The notes under the pieces are model-generated. The model was not told where the DNA came from. It did not search any database and saw only the letters and a program-made list of their open reading frames with translations. Of a stretch of 64,000 nucleotides of DNA, positions 33,891-42,640 are shown piece after piece. Positions within the stretch are counted from its first letter, which is position 1, and each line of letters begins with the position of its first letter. The position numbers and the translations under genes were made by a program. Source of the stretch: Roseivirga spongicola (GTDB lineage: Bacteria; Bacteroidota; Bacteroidia; Cytophagales; Cyclobacteriaceae). The DNA is taken from positions 744,001 through 808,000 of the forward strand of contig NZ_LRPC01000001.1 of the NCBI RefSeq assembly GCF_001592965.1. Reading direction: 5' to 3'.

Positions 33891-34850
33891 ATGAAAAATG
33901 CCGCAATATTTATATTTCTTGTACTTCCTATACTATCACAAGCCCAAACCATAGTATCTGAAAAGCCACTTATTAAGGAAGGTGTAGGTTTTTTTGATAA
34001 AGAAACATATTCTCTAAGGCAAGAAGGGTTTCCCTATCAGATGGAGGTATATCGCGAGAGATCCAAAGGTTTCTGGTTTAAAAGTAACAGAACAAACACG
34101 GTCTCAATAGTAATTGACTTCGAAAATACAGTTGGACTGAAGGCTTCGGTTCCGTTACCTTTTGTAAGTGACTTCAGGCCAGGTGTCCACCATTTGTTTG
34201 AATTTTTCTCGAGCCCAAGACACTGTAGTTTTTCGTTCTACTACACAGAAGGAATAGTTAACCCAAAACTGTCTAGACATACCTACGTTCTGCCTGTCCC
34301 TGATGGCAAATCGGTTACTCTCACCAGCTCTAACTTAAAGACTGAAGAACCCTTCGTTACTCCCATAAAGTATCATGACGGAATTTCTACGTTTTACGGA
34401 GTTGAGTTCGAAGTGAAAGACTCCTTCACAATCACCGCTGTTAGAGGAGGGAAGGTTGAGTATGTGGAAGATAAGCTCCCTGGTGGGGAAATGAAAAACA
34501 GGCTAAGAATAGTTCATCTCGATGGAAGTTTTGCAGATTATTTAGGTTTTGACCAAAAGGGCATAAATGTGAAAACTGGTGATAAGATACTTGCGGGTCA
34601 ACCCCTTGGTACGGTAGATATAAATCGTAAACTATTTCTTTCAATAGGTTATCAGACCTTAGAAGTAGATCGCAAACTACCCTATAACGAGTGGCTTAAA
34701 ACTGTTTTTATTAACCCTTCTTTCAGAACGAAAGAGTCTAAAAAGCCATGGCGTGTTGGAGAAAGCTATACCTCGTCTCAGCCTGCAGCTCTCATCACTC
34801 AAGAAATGAGCAAAAGGCAGAGAAAGAAGTACCTATCGGGCAGGAACTAA
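33891..34850 (+). CDS. Secreted LytM/M23-like protein with degenerate active site (2)
   Basis: A 319-residue paralogue of the previous protein, 31 bases downstream. Signal peptide MKNAAIFIFLVLPILSQAQ. The LytM-like region (about residues 160-250) has DSFTITAVRGGKVEYVED, LRIVHLDGSFADYLGF and VKTGDKILAGQPLGTV but lacks the zinc ligands. The C-terminal LITQEMSKRQRKKYL matches the neighbour. The ATG is chosen over a TTG four codons upstream. A tandem duplication followed by divergence is likely. The shared basic tail is unexplained. Confidence 0.6.
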   Translation: MKNAAIFIFLVLPILSQAQTIVSEKPLIKEGVGFFDKETYSLRQEGFPYQMEVYRERSKGFWFKSNRTNTVSIVIDFENTVGLKASVPLPFVSDFRPGVHHLFEFFSSPRHCSFSFYYTEGIVNPKLSRHTYVLPVPDGKSVTLTSSNLKTEEPFVTPIKYHDGISTFYGVEFEVKDSFTITAVRGGKVEYVEDKLPGGEMKNRLRIVHLDGSFADYLGFDQKGINVKTGDKILAGQPLGTVDINRKLFLSIGYQTLEVDRKLPYNEWLKTVFINPSFRTKESKKPWRVGESYTSSQPAALITQEMSKRQRKKYLSGRN

Positions 34851-35116
34851 ATAAGCTCAAAGCCAAATACAGCCACAGCGTAAATGGCAGTGACTACCAA
34901 GGCTAATTGACTGGTTTTACGAGTATGAGCTTGTATGCCCATTGTTCTGATGATCTTAACATTAAGCGACATGGAAACCAAAACCAGGGCAAGTGAAATA
35001 CCAAATAGCGCCTGCGGGTTGTTAAACTCATACCACGCCTGATTATAACCCACTTCCATGATCAGTGAGATTAATACCAGAATTAGGGATATGGTTTGCA
35101 GTGATTTGTGTTTCAT
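34847..35116 (-). CDS. Three-helix membrane protein, unknown
   Basis: An 89-residue protein with three hydrophobic segments (about residues 7-23, 34-52 and 67-87) and no recognised family. It is convergent with the preceding gene, overlapping by four bases. A plausible small inner-membrane protein. Confidence 0.5.
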   Translation of the reverse strand: MKHKSLQTISLILVLISLIMEVGYNQAWYEFNNPQALFGISLALVLVSMSLNVKIIRTMGIQAHTRKTSQLALVVTAIYAVAVFGFELI

Positions 35117-35132
35117 AGAAGAATCTGAATAA

Positions 35133-35257
35133 GGCTAGCTCAAAAGTAATTGTTTCCGTCATCCCCAACTTGATTGGGGATCTACTTTTAGCCTTTAGAA
35201 CATAATAAGGAGATTCCCGATCGTTGTCGGGAATGACGATATACTTTTGAGCTAGCC
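35133..35257. repeat. Long palindromic element with perfect 16-bp arms
   Basis: GGCTAGCTCAAAAGTA at 35133-35148 and its exact reverse complement at 35242-35257 enclose a GTCATCCCC/GGGAATGAC-ended unit with an inner CCCAACTTGATTGGGG hairpin. It lies between two minus-strand genes, and is the only one of the window's palindromic units framed by extra unique arms. Confidence 0.85.
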
Positions 35258-35264
35258 ATAATCG

Positions 35265-36278
35265 CTAAGGTAGCCAGAAGTCGAAGATAATTTCATTCAT
35301 ACATTTAAAATGTCCTTTAGGGCACTTCTTATACCCAATCTTAGAACATGGCCTGCAACTGAGTCCCTTCTTCTCTAGAATTGTGAATTTGGTTCGGTAC
35401 GGGTACATGCCAAACTCGGGAATGGTGTTTCCCCAAATGGAAAATATGTTCTTCTTCAGTGCGGCTGCAATGTGCATCATTCCCGTGTCGTGAGTGAAAA
35501 CATAAGAAGCTTGTTTGAGTATTGAGGCACTCTGATTGATGGAAAACTTACCGCAGCCATTGTAGATTAAGGCTTTCTTACCTAGCTCATTCAATGGTTC
35601 TTTAAAGTCTTCTGTTTCATACTTCCTATCGAAGAAATCGGCAATCTTTTCCCCATTTTCAGCGTCTTCCTTTCCACCTAATAAAACAATGGGCTTATTG
35701 ATTTTATCGCAAAGCTCTATCATTCTATCTAATGGAAGCTTCTTGGTTTCATGATTACCACCAATTGCAAAAGCCACAAACTCTCCTCTATGAGTTTCGG
35801 GTAGCCAATCTTTCTCTACTTCATCTTTTTCTGGAATGAAGTAATCCAAGCCCAGAGCATCTACTTTCACCCCTAGAGGTGCTGCAGCTTCTAGGTATCG
35901 ATCTACTATATGAACATTAGGGAGCTTATCAATCTTAAGGTTTACAATCAACCATTTTTCCCAGTTCAGCTTGGGGAAAGCCGCAGATTCAGTGCTGAGG
36001 CCAGACTTAATTCTTCTTGTTCTGAGGTTATTGTGAAGGTCAACCACAAAGTCGAAATTCTCCTTTTTCAAGTCCTCAATCAGGGCTTTCAGGTCACCAT
36101 CTAATAAATGAAACTTGTCGATATAGGCGTTTGCTTCCAATACAGAGTGATACTGCTTTTTAGTAGCATAGTGTACCTCAACATCGTCTACCTGAGTTTT
36201 GATAGCTCTGATGACTGGAGTAGTGAGCACTATATCCCCAATGGAGGAAAAACGGATAATCAGTACTTTTTTAGGCAT
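35265..36278 (-). CDS. Glycosyltransferase family 9 (heptosyltransferase-like)
   Basis: A 337-residue GT-B enzyme, MPKKVLIIRFSSIGDIVLTT at the N-terminus and FTHDTGMMHIAAALKKNIFS near residue 265, the donor-binding motif of the ADP-heptose:LPS heptosyltransferases. It ends in a Cys-rich tail (CRPCSKIGYKKCPKGHFKCM) usual for this group. A role in LPS core or other surface glycan assembly is likely; the sugar is not predictable. The start codon lies within the end of polX (8-base overlap), so the two are coupled. Confidence 0.85.
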   Translation of the reverse strand: MPKKVLIIRFSSIGDIVLTTPVIRAIKTQVDDVEVHYATKKQYHSVLEANAYIDKFHLLDGDLKALIEDLKKENFDFVVDLHNNLRTRRIKSGLSTESAAFPKLNWEKWLIVNLKIDKLPNVHIVDRYLEAAAPLGVKVDALGLDYFIPEKDEVEKDWLPETHRGEFVAFAIGGNHETKKLPLDRMIELCDKINKPIVLLGGKEDAENGEKIADFFDRKYETEDFKEPLNELGKKALIYNGCGKFSINQSASILKQASYVFTHDTGMMHIAAALKKNIFSIWGNTIPEFGMYPYRTKFTILEKKGLSCRPCSKIGYKKCPKGHFKCMNEIIFDFWLP

Positions 36279-37983
36279 GCGCAGGAGCTTTCGCTCTTTT
36301 CTCAGCAAAATGTTTTTCTATCTCTTCTTGGCTCAAAGCATTGAAGGTCATCTCGGCTGTTAACCCTCCTTTTCTACCAGTCAATAAACCAAATTTCATA
36401 TGATGATAACCTTCCATTTGGTGAGCATCAGGGTTAATGGAAAGCTTAACGCCTTTCTCCAGCGCATAGTTCACCCATCTCCAGTCCAAGTCTAACCGCC
36501 ATGGGTTGGCATTAATTTCAATCACCACATTATGCTTTGCACAATGATCTATCACCGCTTTATGATCTATCGGGTAACCCGCTCTTCTCAATAAAAGTCG
36601 TCCAGTTGGGTGACCCAGAACCGTGGTATATGGATTTTCTATGGCAGTTAATAATCGCTGGGTTGCTTTCTGTTTGTTCATGTTCAACACCGAGTGAACA
36701 GAAGCGACAATAAAGTCGAAGCTGGCTAAAACCTCATCAGAATAATCTAGGCTTCCATCGTTTAGAATATCAGATTCAATCCCTTTGAAAATCTTAAATG
36801 GTGCAAGCTCTTTGTTTAGCTCATCAATTTCTTGATGCTGCTTTGCAACTCTTTCTTCGTCCAGTCCATTGGCGTAGAAAGCTGATTTGCTATGGTCGCA
36901 AATGCCTAGGTATTCATAGCCCAACTCTTTGCAGTATTCCGCCATTTGCCGCAGCGTATGTTTTCCATCGGAGTAAGTGGAGTGGTTGTGTAGAATACCT
37001 TTGAGGTCTTCCATTTCAACCAGCTTAGGCAGTTTATTGCTTTTGGCTAGTTCAATTTCGAAGCCACCTTCTCTCATTTCTGGTTCAACATAAGCCATAT
37101 TCAGCGAAGCATAAAGCTCTTCTTCCGAACTATATTTTTCCAAATAAGCCATATCTCTTAATGACTTGTTGTTCGCAATAGGAATGCTCAAATGAAGCTG
37201 ATTACCCGTTTTCAAAAACTGCTCTCTCACAAAGTCTTCAGGTTTGCAAAGAATGAGCTCAACAGTGATTTTATGTTCTTTGAAAAGGCCTCTCCAGATA
37301 ACTGGACCGCTCAGTTCTAATAATTGGCTGAAGTCTTCACTATCATTTAACTCATCTTCCAGAGCATCGAAATCATTGGAAGCCACTAGAATTTCTATAG
37401 TATCGGCCACCTCTAGCTTTCTGCGCATATCTCCGGTTACCTCGGCTTTCTCGGCATTTTTGAATGCTCCTAAGATTTCGATGATCTCTGTGGCAAGCAC
37501 TTCTGCATCGGCATAATGGAGCTTGTTCGCGTTAGCTTCTTTAAACTCTAGCGCATCAATAATGGTCTGTTGAGTCTTTTCACCAAAGCCTTTCAATTTA
37601 GCTACCAAACCTGAGTTGGCTGCTTCCTTTAATTCGTGGCCGCTCTCAATACCCAGCTCTTTCCAAAGCACTTTAATCTTTTTCGGTCCAATTCCTTTCA
37701 TGTCTAACAGCTCAACAATACCCTCGGGTGTTGTGGCCAAATATTCTTCCAAGGCTTGTGATACCCCTTTGTTGGCTATTTCATGAATGGTAGTGGCAAT
37801 TCCTTTTCCAATTCCTTGTAAACCTTCTAAATCTGATAAACTCATGTTCACCAAATCGAAATCAGATTTATCGAGTTGGAAGACTGCGTTCTGATAACCC
37901 CTGATCTTGAAAGAGTTTTCATCGTGAAGCTCCATAAGTGCAGCCTGCAGTTTGAGTTGTTTAAGAATTGTTGAGTTATCCAA
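36271..37983 (-). CDS. polX: PolX family protein with apparently inactive polymerase site and intact PHP domain
   Basis: A 570-residue protein: helix-hairpin-helix and nucleotidyltransferase parts (residues 1-320), then a PHP phosphoesterase domain (about 335-560). In the polymerase palm the usual RR...GDIDIL pattern reads RRKLEVADTIEILVAS, and the third acidic position reads ITVELIL, so the catalytic Asp residues appear to be Thr, Glu and Glu. PHP metal motifs are intact (LHNHSTYSDG, GICDHSKSA, VIEINANPWR, SINPDAHQ), so nuclease activity is expected. The start is TTG; the family N-terminus begins there. It overlaps the glycosyltransferase gene. Confidence 0.88.
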   Translation of the reverse strand: MDNSTILKQLKLQAALMELHDENSFKIRGYQNAVFQLDKSDFDLVNMSLSDLEGLQGIGKGIATTIHEIANKGVSQALEEYLATTPEGIVELLDMKGIGPKKIKVLWKELGIESGHELKEAANSGLVAKLKGFGEKTQQTIIDALEFKEANANKLHYADAEVLATEIIEILGAFKNAEKAEVTGDMRRKLEVADTIEILVASNDFDALEDELNDSEDFSQLLELSGPVIWRGLFKEHKITVELILCKPEDFVREQFLKTGNQLHLSIPIANNKSLRDMAYLEKYSSEEELYASLNMAYVEPEMREGGFEIELAKSNKLPKLVEMEDLKGILHNHSTYSDGKHTLRQMAEYCKELGYEYLGICDHSKSAFYANGLDEERVAKQHQEIDELNKELAPFKIFKGIESDILNDGSLDYSDEVLASFDFIVASVHSVLNMNKQKATQRLLTAIENPYTTVLGHPTGRLLLRRAGYPIDHKAVIDHCAKHNVVIEINANPWRLDLDWRWVNYALEKGVKLSINPDAHQMEGYHHMKFGLLTGRKGGLTAEMTFNALSQEEIEKHFAEKRAKAPAHA

Positions 37984-38082
37984 TTGACTATGCTTTGTTA
38001 ATGAGAGTGTATAAAACTTGCTTTTTATAGCTGGAAAGACTAACTATTGTCTTACGCCTTACAAAGTTAAAAATAAGTGATT

Positions 38083-38490
38083 ATGAACTACTGGTTGATA
38101 AAATCTGAGCCAAATGAATATTCTTATGACGATTTGGTAAGGCTGGGGAAAGACCACTGGGATGGCGTTAGGAACTATGCGGCCAGAAATCATATGAAGG
38201 CGATGAAGAAAGGGGATCTAGCGTTTTTCTATCATAGCGTAAAAGAAAAATCTATTGTAGGTATTGCCGAATGCGTAACTGAATACTATCCAGACCCCAC
38301 TACCGATGATGATAGATGGGTAGTAGTAGACTTTGCTCCTAAACAGAAACTTAAAAAATCAGTTTCACTAGATGAGATAAAGCAAGAAGAGTTTTTAAAA
38401 GATATGACTCTTTTGAAGATCTCTCGTCTATCTGTTCAGCCAGTTAAAAAAGAAGAGTTCGATTATATTATCAAGATGTCTGAGGCATGA
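38083..38490 (+). CDS. EVE domain protein
   Basis: A 135-residue PUA-like protein beginning MNYWLIKSEPNEYSYDDL and containing KDHWDGVRNYAARNHMKAM and LAFFYHSVKEKSIVGIAE, the EVE/thymocyte-nuclear-protein-1 signature. EVE domains bind modified bases in DNA or RNA; in bacteria they are often stand-alone house-keeping genes or occur in defence and modification loci. The ATG at 38083 is preferred to GTG two codons earlier. The stop overlaps the next start as ATGA. Confidence 0.92.
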   Translation: MNYWLIKSEPNEYSYDDLVRLGKDHWDGVRNYAARNHMKAMKKGDLAFFYHSVKEKSIVGIAECVTEYYPDPTTDDDRWVVVDFAPKQKLKKSVSLDEIKQEEFLKDMTLLKISRLSVQPVKKEEFDYIIKMSEA

Positions 38491-40052
38491 AAAAACTATT
38501 CTCTCTATGTTTTCTAGTCTTGGTGGGCTTAGAGCTAAATGCACAGATAAATCACCTGGCCAGATATGAAATACCTCATGACTGGAATAATGATGATTAT
38601 ATAGTAGTTTCTAAAGAAGAGCAAGGGGCACTAATTATTGAACCAGTAATACAGTCTGGTCTCAAAGATTACCCAATTATTTTCCATCATTTGAATAATG
38701 ACCTCAAGCTTGATTGGACAGATACACTAGACGTTAAGAGACAGCTATTTCTTAAGGGATATCATTATGCTCAGAAAAAAACCTATCTACTATTCCAAAA
38801 CACATCGGTATCTAGAGAGATAAAACTGGTGGTAATCGATCAGGAGACTAGAAAGATGGAAGCTTTTGAACCTCGTAGCATCGTAGACTTGGAGATTCAA
38901 GAGTTTGAAGTATTGAGAAATACGGCAATAATTGGCGGATATATAGATGAAAGGCCTGCTGTTTTTGCATATGATATAGACAATCAAAAAGTTCGAACGC
39001 TATCTAATGTTTATCAAAACAACTCTGAACTTCTTGAGGTAAGGATTAATGCAGATAGTGTGACCTTCAATGTGCTTTCTTCAAAGAATGACAGTAAGAA
39101 GGATCGAACGATTAACATTAATACCTATGATTTTGGAGGCAATGCCGTTCGCGACTATGAAATAGAAACCATTAGAGATCATCATCTGCTGAATGCTATT
39201 TCTTCTTCCATTTATAATAAAGAACAAATAGTGATTGGCCTATATGCCATCAAAGCAGGAACATTTCCCTCAGGTATCTTTATTAATCATGTAGATAGAA
39301 CCGGCCAACAAAGTATGAAATATGTGAGCTTTGGAGAGTTTGATACTTTTTTAGACCACAACGGAGAACGAAGAGCCGAAAAGCTCAAAAAGCGAGCATT
39401 AAAGGCTAGGCAAGAATCGAAAGATTGGAGATATAAGACCGATGGGTTGTTTCGCGAATTAATAGAAACTCCAGAAGGGCTTATAATGGTAGGAGAATTT
39501 TTTAAACCATTAAGTATGAACACACAAAGCTATATGAGAAATCAGGCAGGGCTGAGTCCACATTTTCGCAATAGCTTTCCCACAAGAAACTTATCAACAA
39601 ACGATCCTAATCTAATGAACTACAATCAATCGGCAAGGCAGGTTAATTGGGATTTTACTCATGCCTTTGCCATAATGGTAGACAGAAAGGGAAATCTTGT
39701 ATGGGATAGAAGCGCAACTATAGACGAATCAAAGGAAGACGTTTTAGATAACTTTGGAGCTTTTCAAATAAAAGGAAGTCAAGTCTATTATGCGCTTTAT
39801 CATAAAGAGGAATTGAGATTAAGCAACTTAAACGGTCTAGATGAAGAACCTTCAGTAGAACCACTGGTGCTAATGGAGCCTGGTGATAAGGTGAATTTTA
39901 CAAAGGAGGGGTATCAAGGCGTAACCCGTTGGTACGACAACAGATTCTTAGTATATGGAGTCCAAACTATTAAACCTGGTAACACAAATGCTAAGAACAG
40001 AAGAGTGTTTTTTGTTAATTCTATTAAAGCCTTAGCCACAACCGAAGATTAA
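38487..40052 (+). CDS. Large secreted protein, unknown
   Basis: A 521-residue protein with signal peptide MKKLFSLCFLVLVGLELNAQ and repeated strand-rich blocks (for example AIIGGYIDERPAVFAYDI and GLIMVGEFFKPLSM) with a beta-propeller-like rhythm. No family is recognised. It is coupled to the EVE gene by an ATGA overlap, although the two are probably unrelated in function. Confidence 0.6.
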   Translation: MKKLFSLCFLVLVGLELNAQINHLARYEIPHDWNNDDYIVVSKEEQGALIIEPVIQSGLKDYPIIFHHLNNDLKLDWTDTLDVKRQLFLKGYHYAQKKTYLLFQNTSVSREIKLVVIDQETRKMEAFEPRSIVDLEIQEFEVLRNTAIIGGYIDERPAVFAYDIDNQKVRTLSNVYQNNSELLEVRINADSVTFNVLSSKNDSKKDRTININTYDFGGNAVRDYEIETIRDHHLLNAISSSIYNKEQIVIGLYAIKAGTFPSGIFINHVDRTGQQSMKYVSFGEFDTFLDHNGERRAEKLKKRALKARQESKDWRYKTDGLFRELIETPEGLIMVGEFFKPLSMNTQSYMRNQAGLSPHFRNSFPTRNLSTNDPNLMNYNQSARQVNWDFTHAFAIMVDRKGNLVWDRSATIDESKEDVLDNFGAFQIKGSQVYYALYHKEELRLSNLNGLDEEPSVEPLVLMEPGDKVNFTKEGYQGVTRWYDNRFLVYGVQTIKPGNTNAKNRRVFFVNSIKALATTED

Positions 40053-40088
40053 AATTAGGCACCTTCTTCCACGAGCAATTCCTTTTCT

Positions 40089-40096
40089 TATATTTG
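40089..40096 (+). promoter_or_regulatory. TAnnTTTG promoter box before pyrR
   Basis: TATATTTG fits the Bacteroidota -7 consensus and ends nine bases before the pyrR ATG, implying a nearly leaderless mRNA. A clear -33 TTG is not visible. Only 53 bases separate the genes, too few for a classical PyrR attenuator. Confidence 0.45.
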
Positions 40097-40105
40097 TATC
40101 CTGAA

Positions 40106-40654
40106 ATGCAAAAGCGGCTTCTTTTAGGTCATCCTCAGTTAGCCATAACCATTGGCCGTCTCTGTCAGCAACTGATAGAAAATCATCAAAATTTCGAGAA
40201 CACAGTATTATTGGGTCTTCAGCCCAGAGGTATTTTCCTTGCCGAAAGAATTAAAGAAAAACTGTTAGAGCTTACCAACAGCAATATTCAACTCGGCTAC
40301 TTAGATGCTACTTTCTATAGAGACGATTTCAGAAGAAGAGACAACCCAGTTCGTGCCAATGAAACCAAAATCGATTTTTTGGTGGAAAACAAAAAAGTAG
40401 TACTTATTGACGATGTTTTCTTTACCGGAAGAACCGTTAGAGCCGCTTTAGATGCAATGCACGCTTTTGGCAGACCAAGCAAAGTAGAATTATTGGTTTT
40501 GGTAAAAAGAAAGTATTCCAGTCATTTACCCATTTTCCCAGACTATGTGGGCAAACAGGTTAACACCATAGAAAGCCAAAGGGTATTGGTTGAATGGAAG
40601 CATCAAAAGGGTGTAGAAGAAGATAACGTGTGGCTAATTAATAAGGAAGACTAA
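40106..40654 (+). CDS. pyrR: PyrR-type phosphoribosyltransferase
   Basis: A 182-residue phosphoribosyltransferase, the bifunctional uracil PRTase/pyr regulator. The PRPP motif VVLIDDVFFTGRTVRAALDA is at about residues 95-114, and LLGLQPRGIFLAERI and RRDNPVRANETKIDF are also typical. It is immediately before pyrB (TAATG, one-base overlap). Since no attenuator leader is seen, it may act only as an enzyme here. The TTG upstream of the ATG would extend the protein over the promoter box and is rejected. Confidence 0.92.
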   Translation: MQKRLLLGHPQLAITIGRLCQQLIENHQNFENTVLLGLQPRGIFLAERIKEKLLELTNSNIQLGYLDATFYRDDFRRRDNPVRANETKIDFLVENKKVVLIDDVFFTGRTVRAALDAMHAFGRPSKVELLVLVKRKYSSHLPIFPDYVGKQVNTIESQRVLVEWKHQKGVEEDNVWLINKED

Positions 40655-41580
40655 TGGATAAATTGAGCACTAAACATCTCCTCGGGATAAAAGATCTTTC
40701 TAGAGAAGATATAGAGCTCATTTTTCAGACAGCTGAAGAGTTCAAAGATGTAATTAACAGACCCATAAAGAAGGTTCCTTCTTTAAGGGACATTACAATC
40801 GCCAACGTTTTCTTTGAAAACTCTACACGTACAAAGCTTTCATTTGAGCTTGCTGAAAAAAGGCTTTCTGCAGATGTAATCAACTTTTCTAGCAGTAGCA
40901 GTTCCGTTAAAAAAGGAGAAACCCTCCTCGATACGGTTAATAACATTCTATCTATGAAAGTAGATATGATTGTAATGCGCCACTCTAGCCCGGGAGCACC
41001 GCATTTTCTTTCAAAGCATATAGACGCCAACATTGTCAATGCTGGTGATGGCACTCACGAACACCCTACTCAAGCTTTACTAGATACCTTTTCAATCAGA
41101 GAGAAGTTAGGAAATGTTGAAGGTAAAAAGGTGGCAATTATTGGTGATATCCTTCACTCAAGAGTAGCGCTTTCCAACATCTTTGCCCTTCAAAAACTTG
41201 GTGCCGAAGTAATGGTTTGTGGACCAATTACCCTTTTGCCAAAATACATCGATACGCTAGGAATTAAGGTTGAACTAGACGTTCGTAAAGCACTAGAATG
41301 GTGCGATGTAGCCAACATTCTTCGAATTCAGCTCGAGAGACAACATATCAAATACTTCCCGTCTTTAAGGGAGTACTCACTGTACTATGGAGTGAACAAA
41401 AAGCTCCTCGATTCGCTTAACAAAGAGATTACCATCATGCACCCTGGGCCAATAAACCGAGGGGTAGAATTAAGCAGTGATGTTGCCGACTCTGACCATG
41501 CCATCATCTTAGATCAGGTAGAAAATGGTGTGGCTGTAAGAATGGCTGTTCTTTACCTTTTAGCTTCAGTTTCTAAATAA
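40654..41580 (+). CDS. pyrB: Aspartate carbamoyltransferase catalytic subunit
   Basis: A 308-residue enzyme forming carbamoyl-aspartate for pyrimidine synthesis. Carbamoyl-phosphate motif FFENSTRTKLSFELAEKR at about residues 50-67, NAGDGTHEHPTQALLD at about 130-145, and IMHPGPINRGVELSSDVAD. No pyrI follows, so it is the PyrR-associated, unregulated trimer type. Co-transcribed with pyrR and probably with the hydrolase downstream (6-base gap). Confidence 0.97.
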   Translation: MDKLSTKHLLGIKDLSREDIELIFQTAEEFKDVINRPIKKVPSLRDITIANVFFENSTRTKLSFELAEKRLSADVINFSSSSSSVKKGETLLDTVNNILSMKVDMIVMRHSSPGAPHFLSKHIDANIVNAGDGTHEHPTQALLDTFSIREKLGNVEGKKVAIIGDILHSRVALSNIFALQKLGAEVMVCGPITLLPKYIDTLGIKVELDVRKALEWCDVANILRIQLERQHIKYFPSLREYSLYYGVNKKLLDSLNKEITIMHPGPINRGVELSSDVADSDHAIILDQVENGVAVRMAVLYLLASVSK

Positions 41581-41586
41581 GCTCAT

Positions 41587-42567
41587 ATGAAAAAGTTTCT
41601 CCGAATTCTGGCCATCAGCATAGTGCTGATAGTCCTCGCTTTCTATTTTCTAGCCATTCCTAAGTTCGTAAGCCTAATCACAGATTACGATCGCTATACT
41701 TTTGAGTATGTTACTAGCAACCCAGAAATGGTTGAGAACTATGGAATTGGCTCTAATAGAAACCCTGCCGATTATGGTTTCCCAAATTATGAGGAGATAG
41801 ACTATGAAACTTTAACCGATGGTTTGGCTCTCAACGGATGGTATGTTCCAGCCAGTAAAGAAGGCATTAAACAGACCTTAATGATTAACCATGGTAGAAC
41901 ATCTAACCGATTGAAAACCATGAAATATCTAGCCTTAGTGAAAGAGCAAGGTTTAGATTCATTGTACAATATTTTCATTCCTGATTTAAGAAACTCTGGA
42001 AAGTCGGAAGAAGCCAAAACAGCCTTGGGTTATGAGTTTGCTGAAGATATAGTAGGCAGTATGAAGATGCTAAACGAGCGGTTCGAACAGACCGATTTCG
42101 TGCTTTATGGCTTCTCAATGGGGGCAATGTCCAGTGCTATCGCAGTTAATCGTCCCGATTTGGTACAATTCCAGAAAGACAACGGACTTAAGGTTCACAA
42201 GCTTATTTTAGACAGTCCTTTGAGTAATGTTAAAGAAACCTCTCGCTTGGCAGGTAAAGAAATGGGCATTCCTGACTTCATTTTCAACCTAGCATGGGGC
42301 AGCTTCGATAATGAAGTTGATGATTGGAGCGACAAAATGAAGTTCTCCTATTTGCTTTCGAACAATAAGTTGCCAACGCTCATCTTATATAGCGATTCAG
42401 ATGCCATGACACCAGCGCCAATTTTGGAGGAAGAAATAGAAGGAGAAATGAATGTGTACCCAGTGTTATTCAAAGACTGCGATCACGTACAGATTTACAC
42501 AAGACCTGAATACAAAGAGCGCTACACCAGCAGGGTGAATATGTTCTTAAGGTCTAACGATTTATAG
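41587..42567 (+). CDS. Membrane-anchored alpha/beta hydrolase
   Basis: A 326-residue protein with one N-terminal anchor (about residues 5-24) and an alpha/beta-hydrolase fold: oxyanion region MINHGRTSNRLK, nucleophile elbow LYGFSMGAMSSA (Ser near residue 179), acid in LILYSDSDAMTP and His in DCDHVQIYTR. It is of the type that includes YqkD and similar serine hydrolases acting in the envelope. The substrate is unknown. It follows pyrB by six bases, but no functional tie is known. Confidence 0.8.
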   Translation: MKKFLRILAISIVLIVLAFYFLAIPKFVSLITDYDRYTFEYVTSNPEMVENYGIGSNRNPADYGFPNYEEIDYETLTDGLALNGWYVPASKEGIKQTLMINHGRTSNRLKTMKYLALVKEQGLDSLYNIFIPDLRNSGKSEEAKTALGYEFAEDIVGSMKMLNERFEQTDFVLYGFSMGAMSSAIAVNRPDLVQFQKDNGLKVHKLILDSPLSNVKETSRLAGKEMGIPDFIFNLAWGSFDNEVDDWSDKMKFSYLLSNNKLPTLILYSDSDAMTPAPILEEEIEGEMNVYPVLFKDCDHVQIYTRPEYKERYTSRVNMFLRSNDL

Positions 42568-42607
42568 CTTAACAAATACTTGATTTTACTAGCAAGCGAA
42601 GAAAAGT

Positions 42608-42615
42608 TAGCTTTG
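42608..42615 (+). promoter_or_regulatory. TAnnTTTG promoter box before the cystathionine beta-synthase gene
   Basis: TAGCTTTG fits the Bacteroidota -7 consensus and is 25 bases upstream of the start; an A/G-rich ribosome site (AAAAGGAAAA) follows. The nearest TTG upstream is farther than usual, so only the -7 box is supported. Confidence 0.45.
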
Positions 42616-42640
42616 CACCAATTATAATAGAAAAGGAAAA

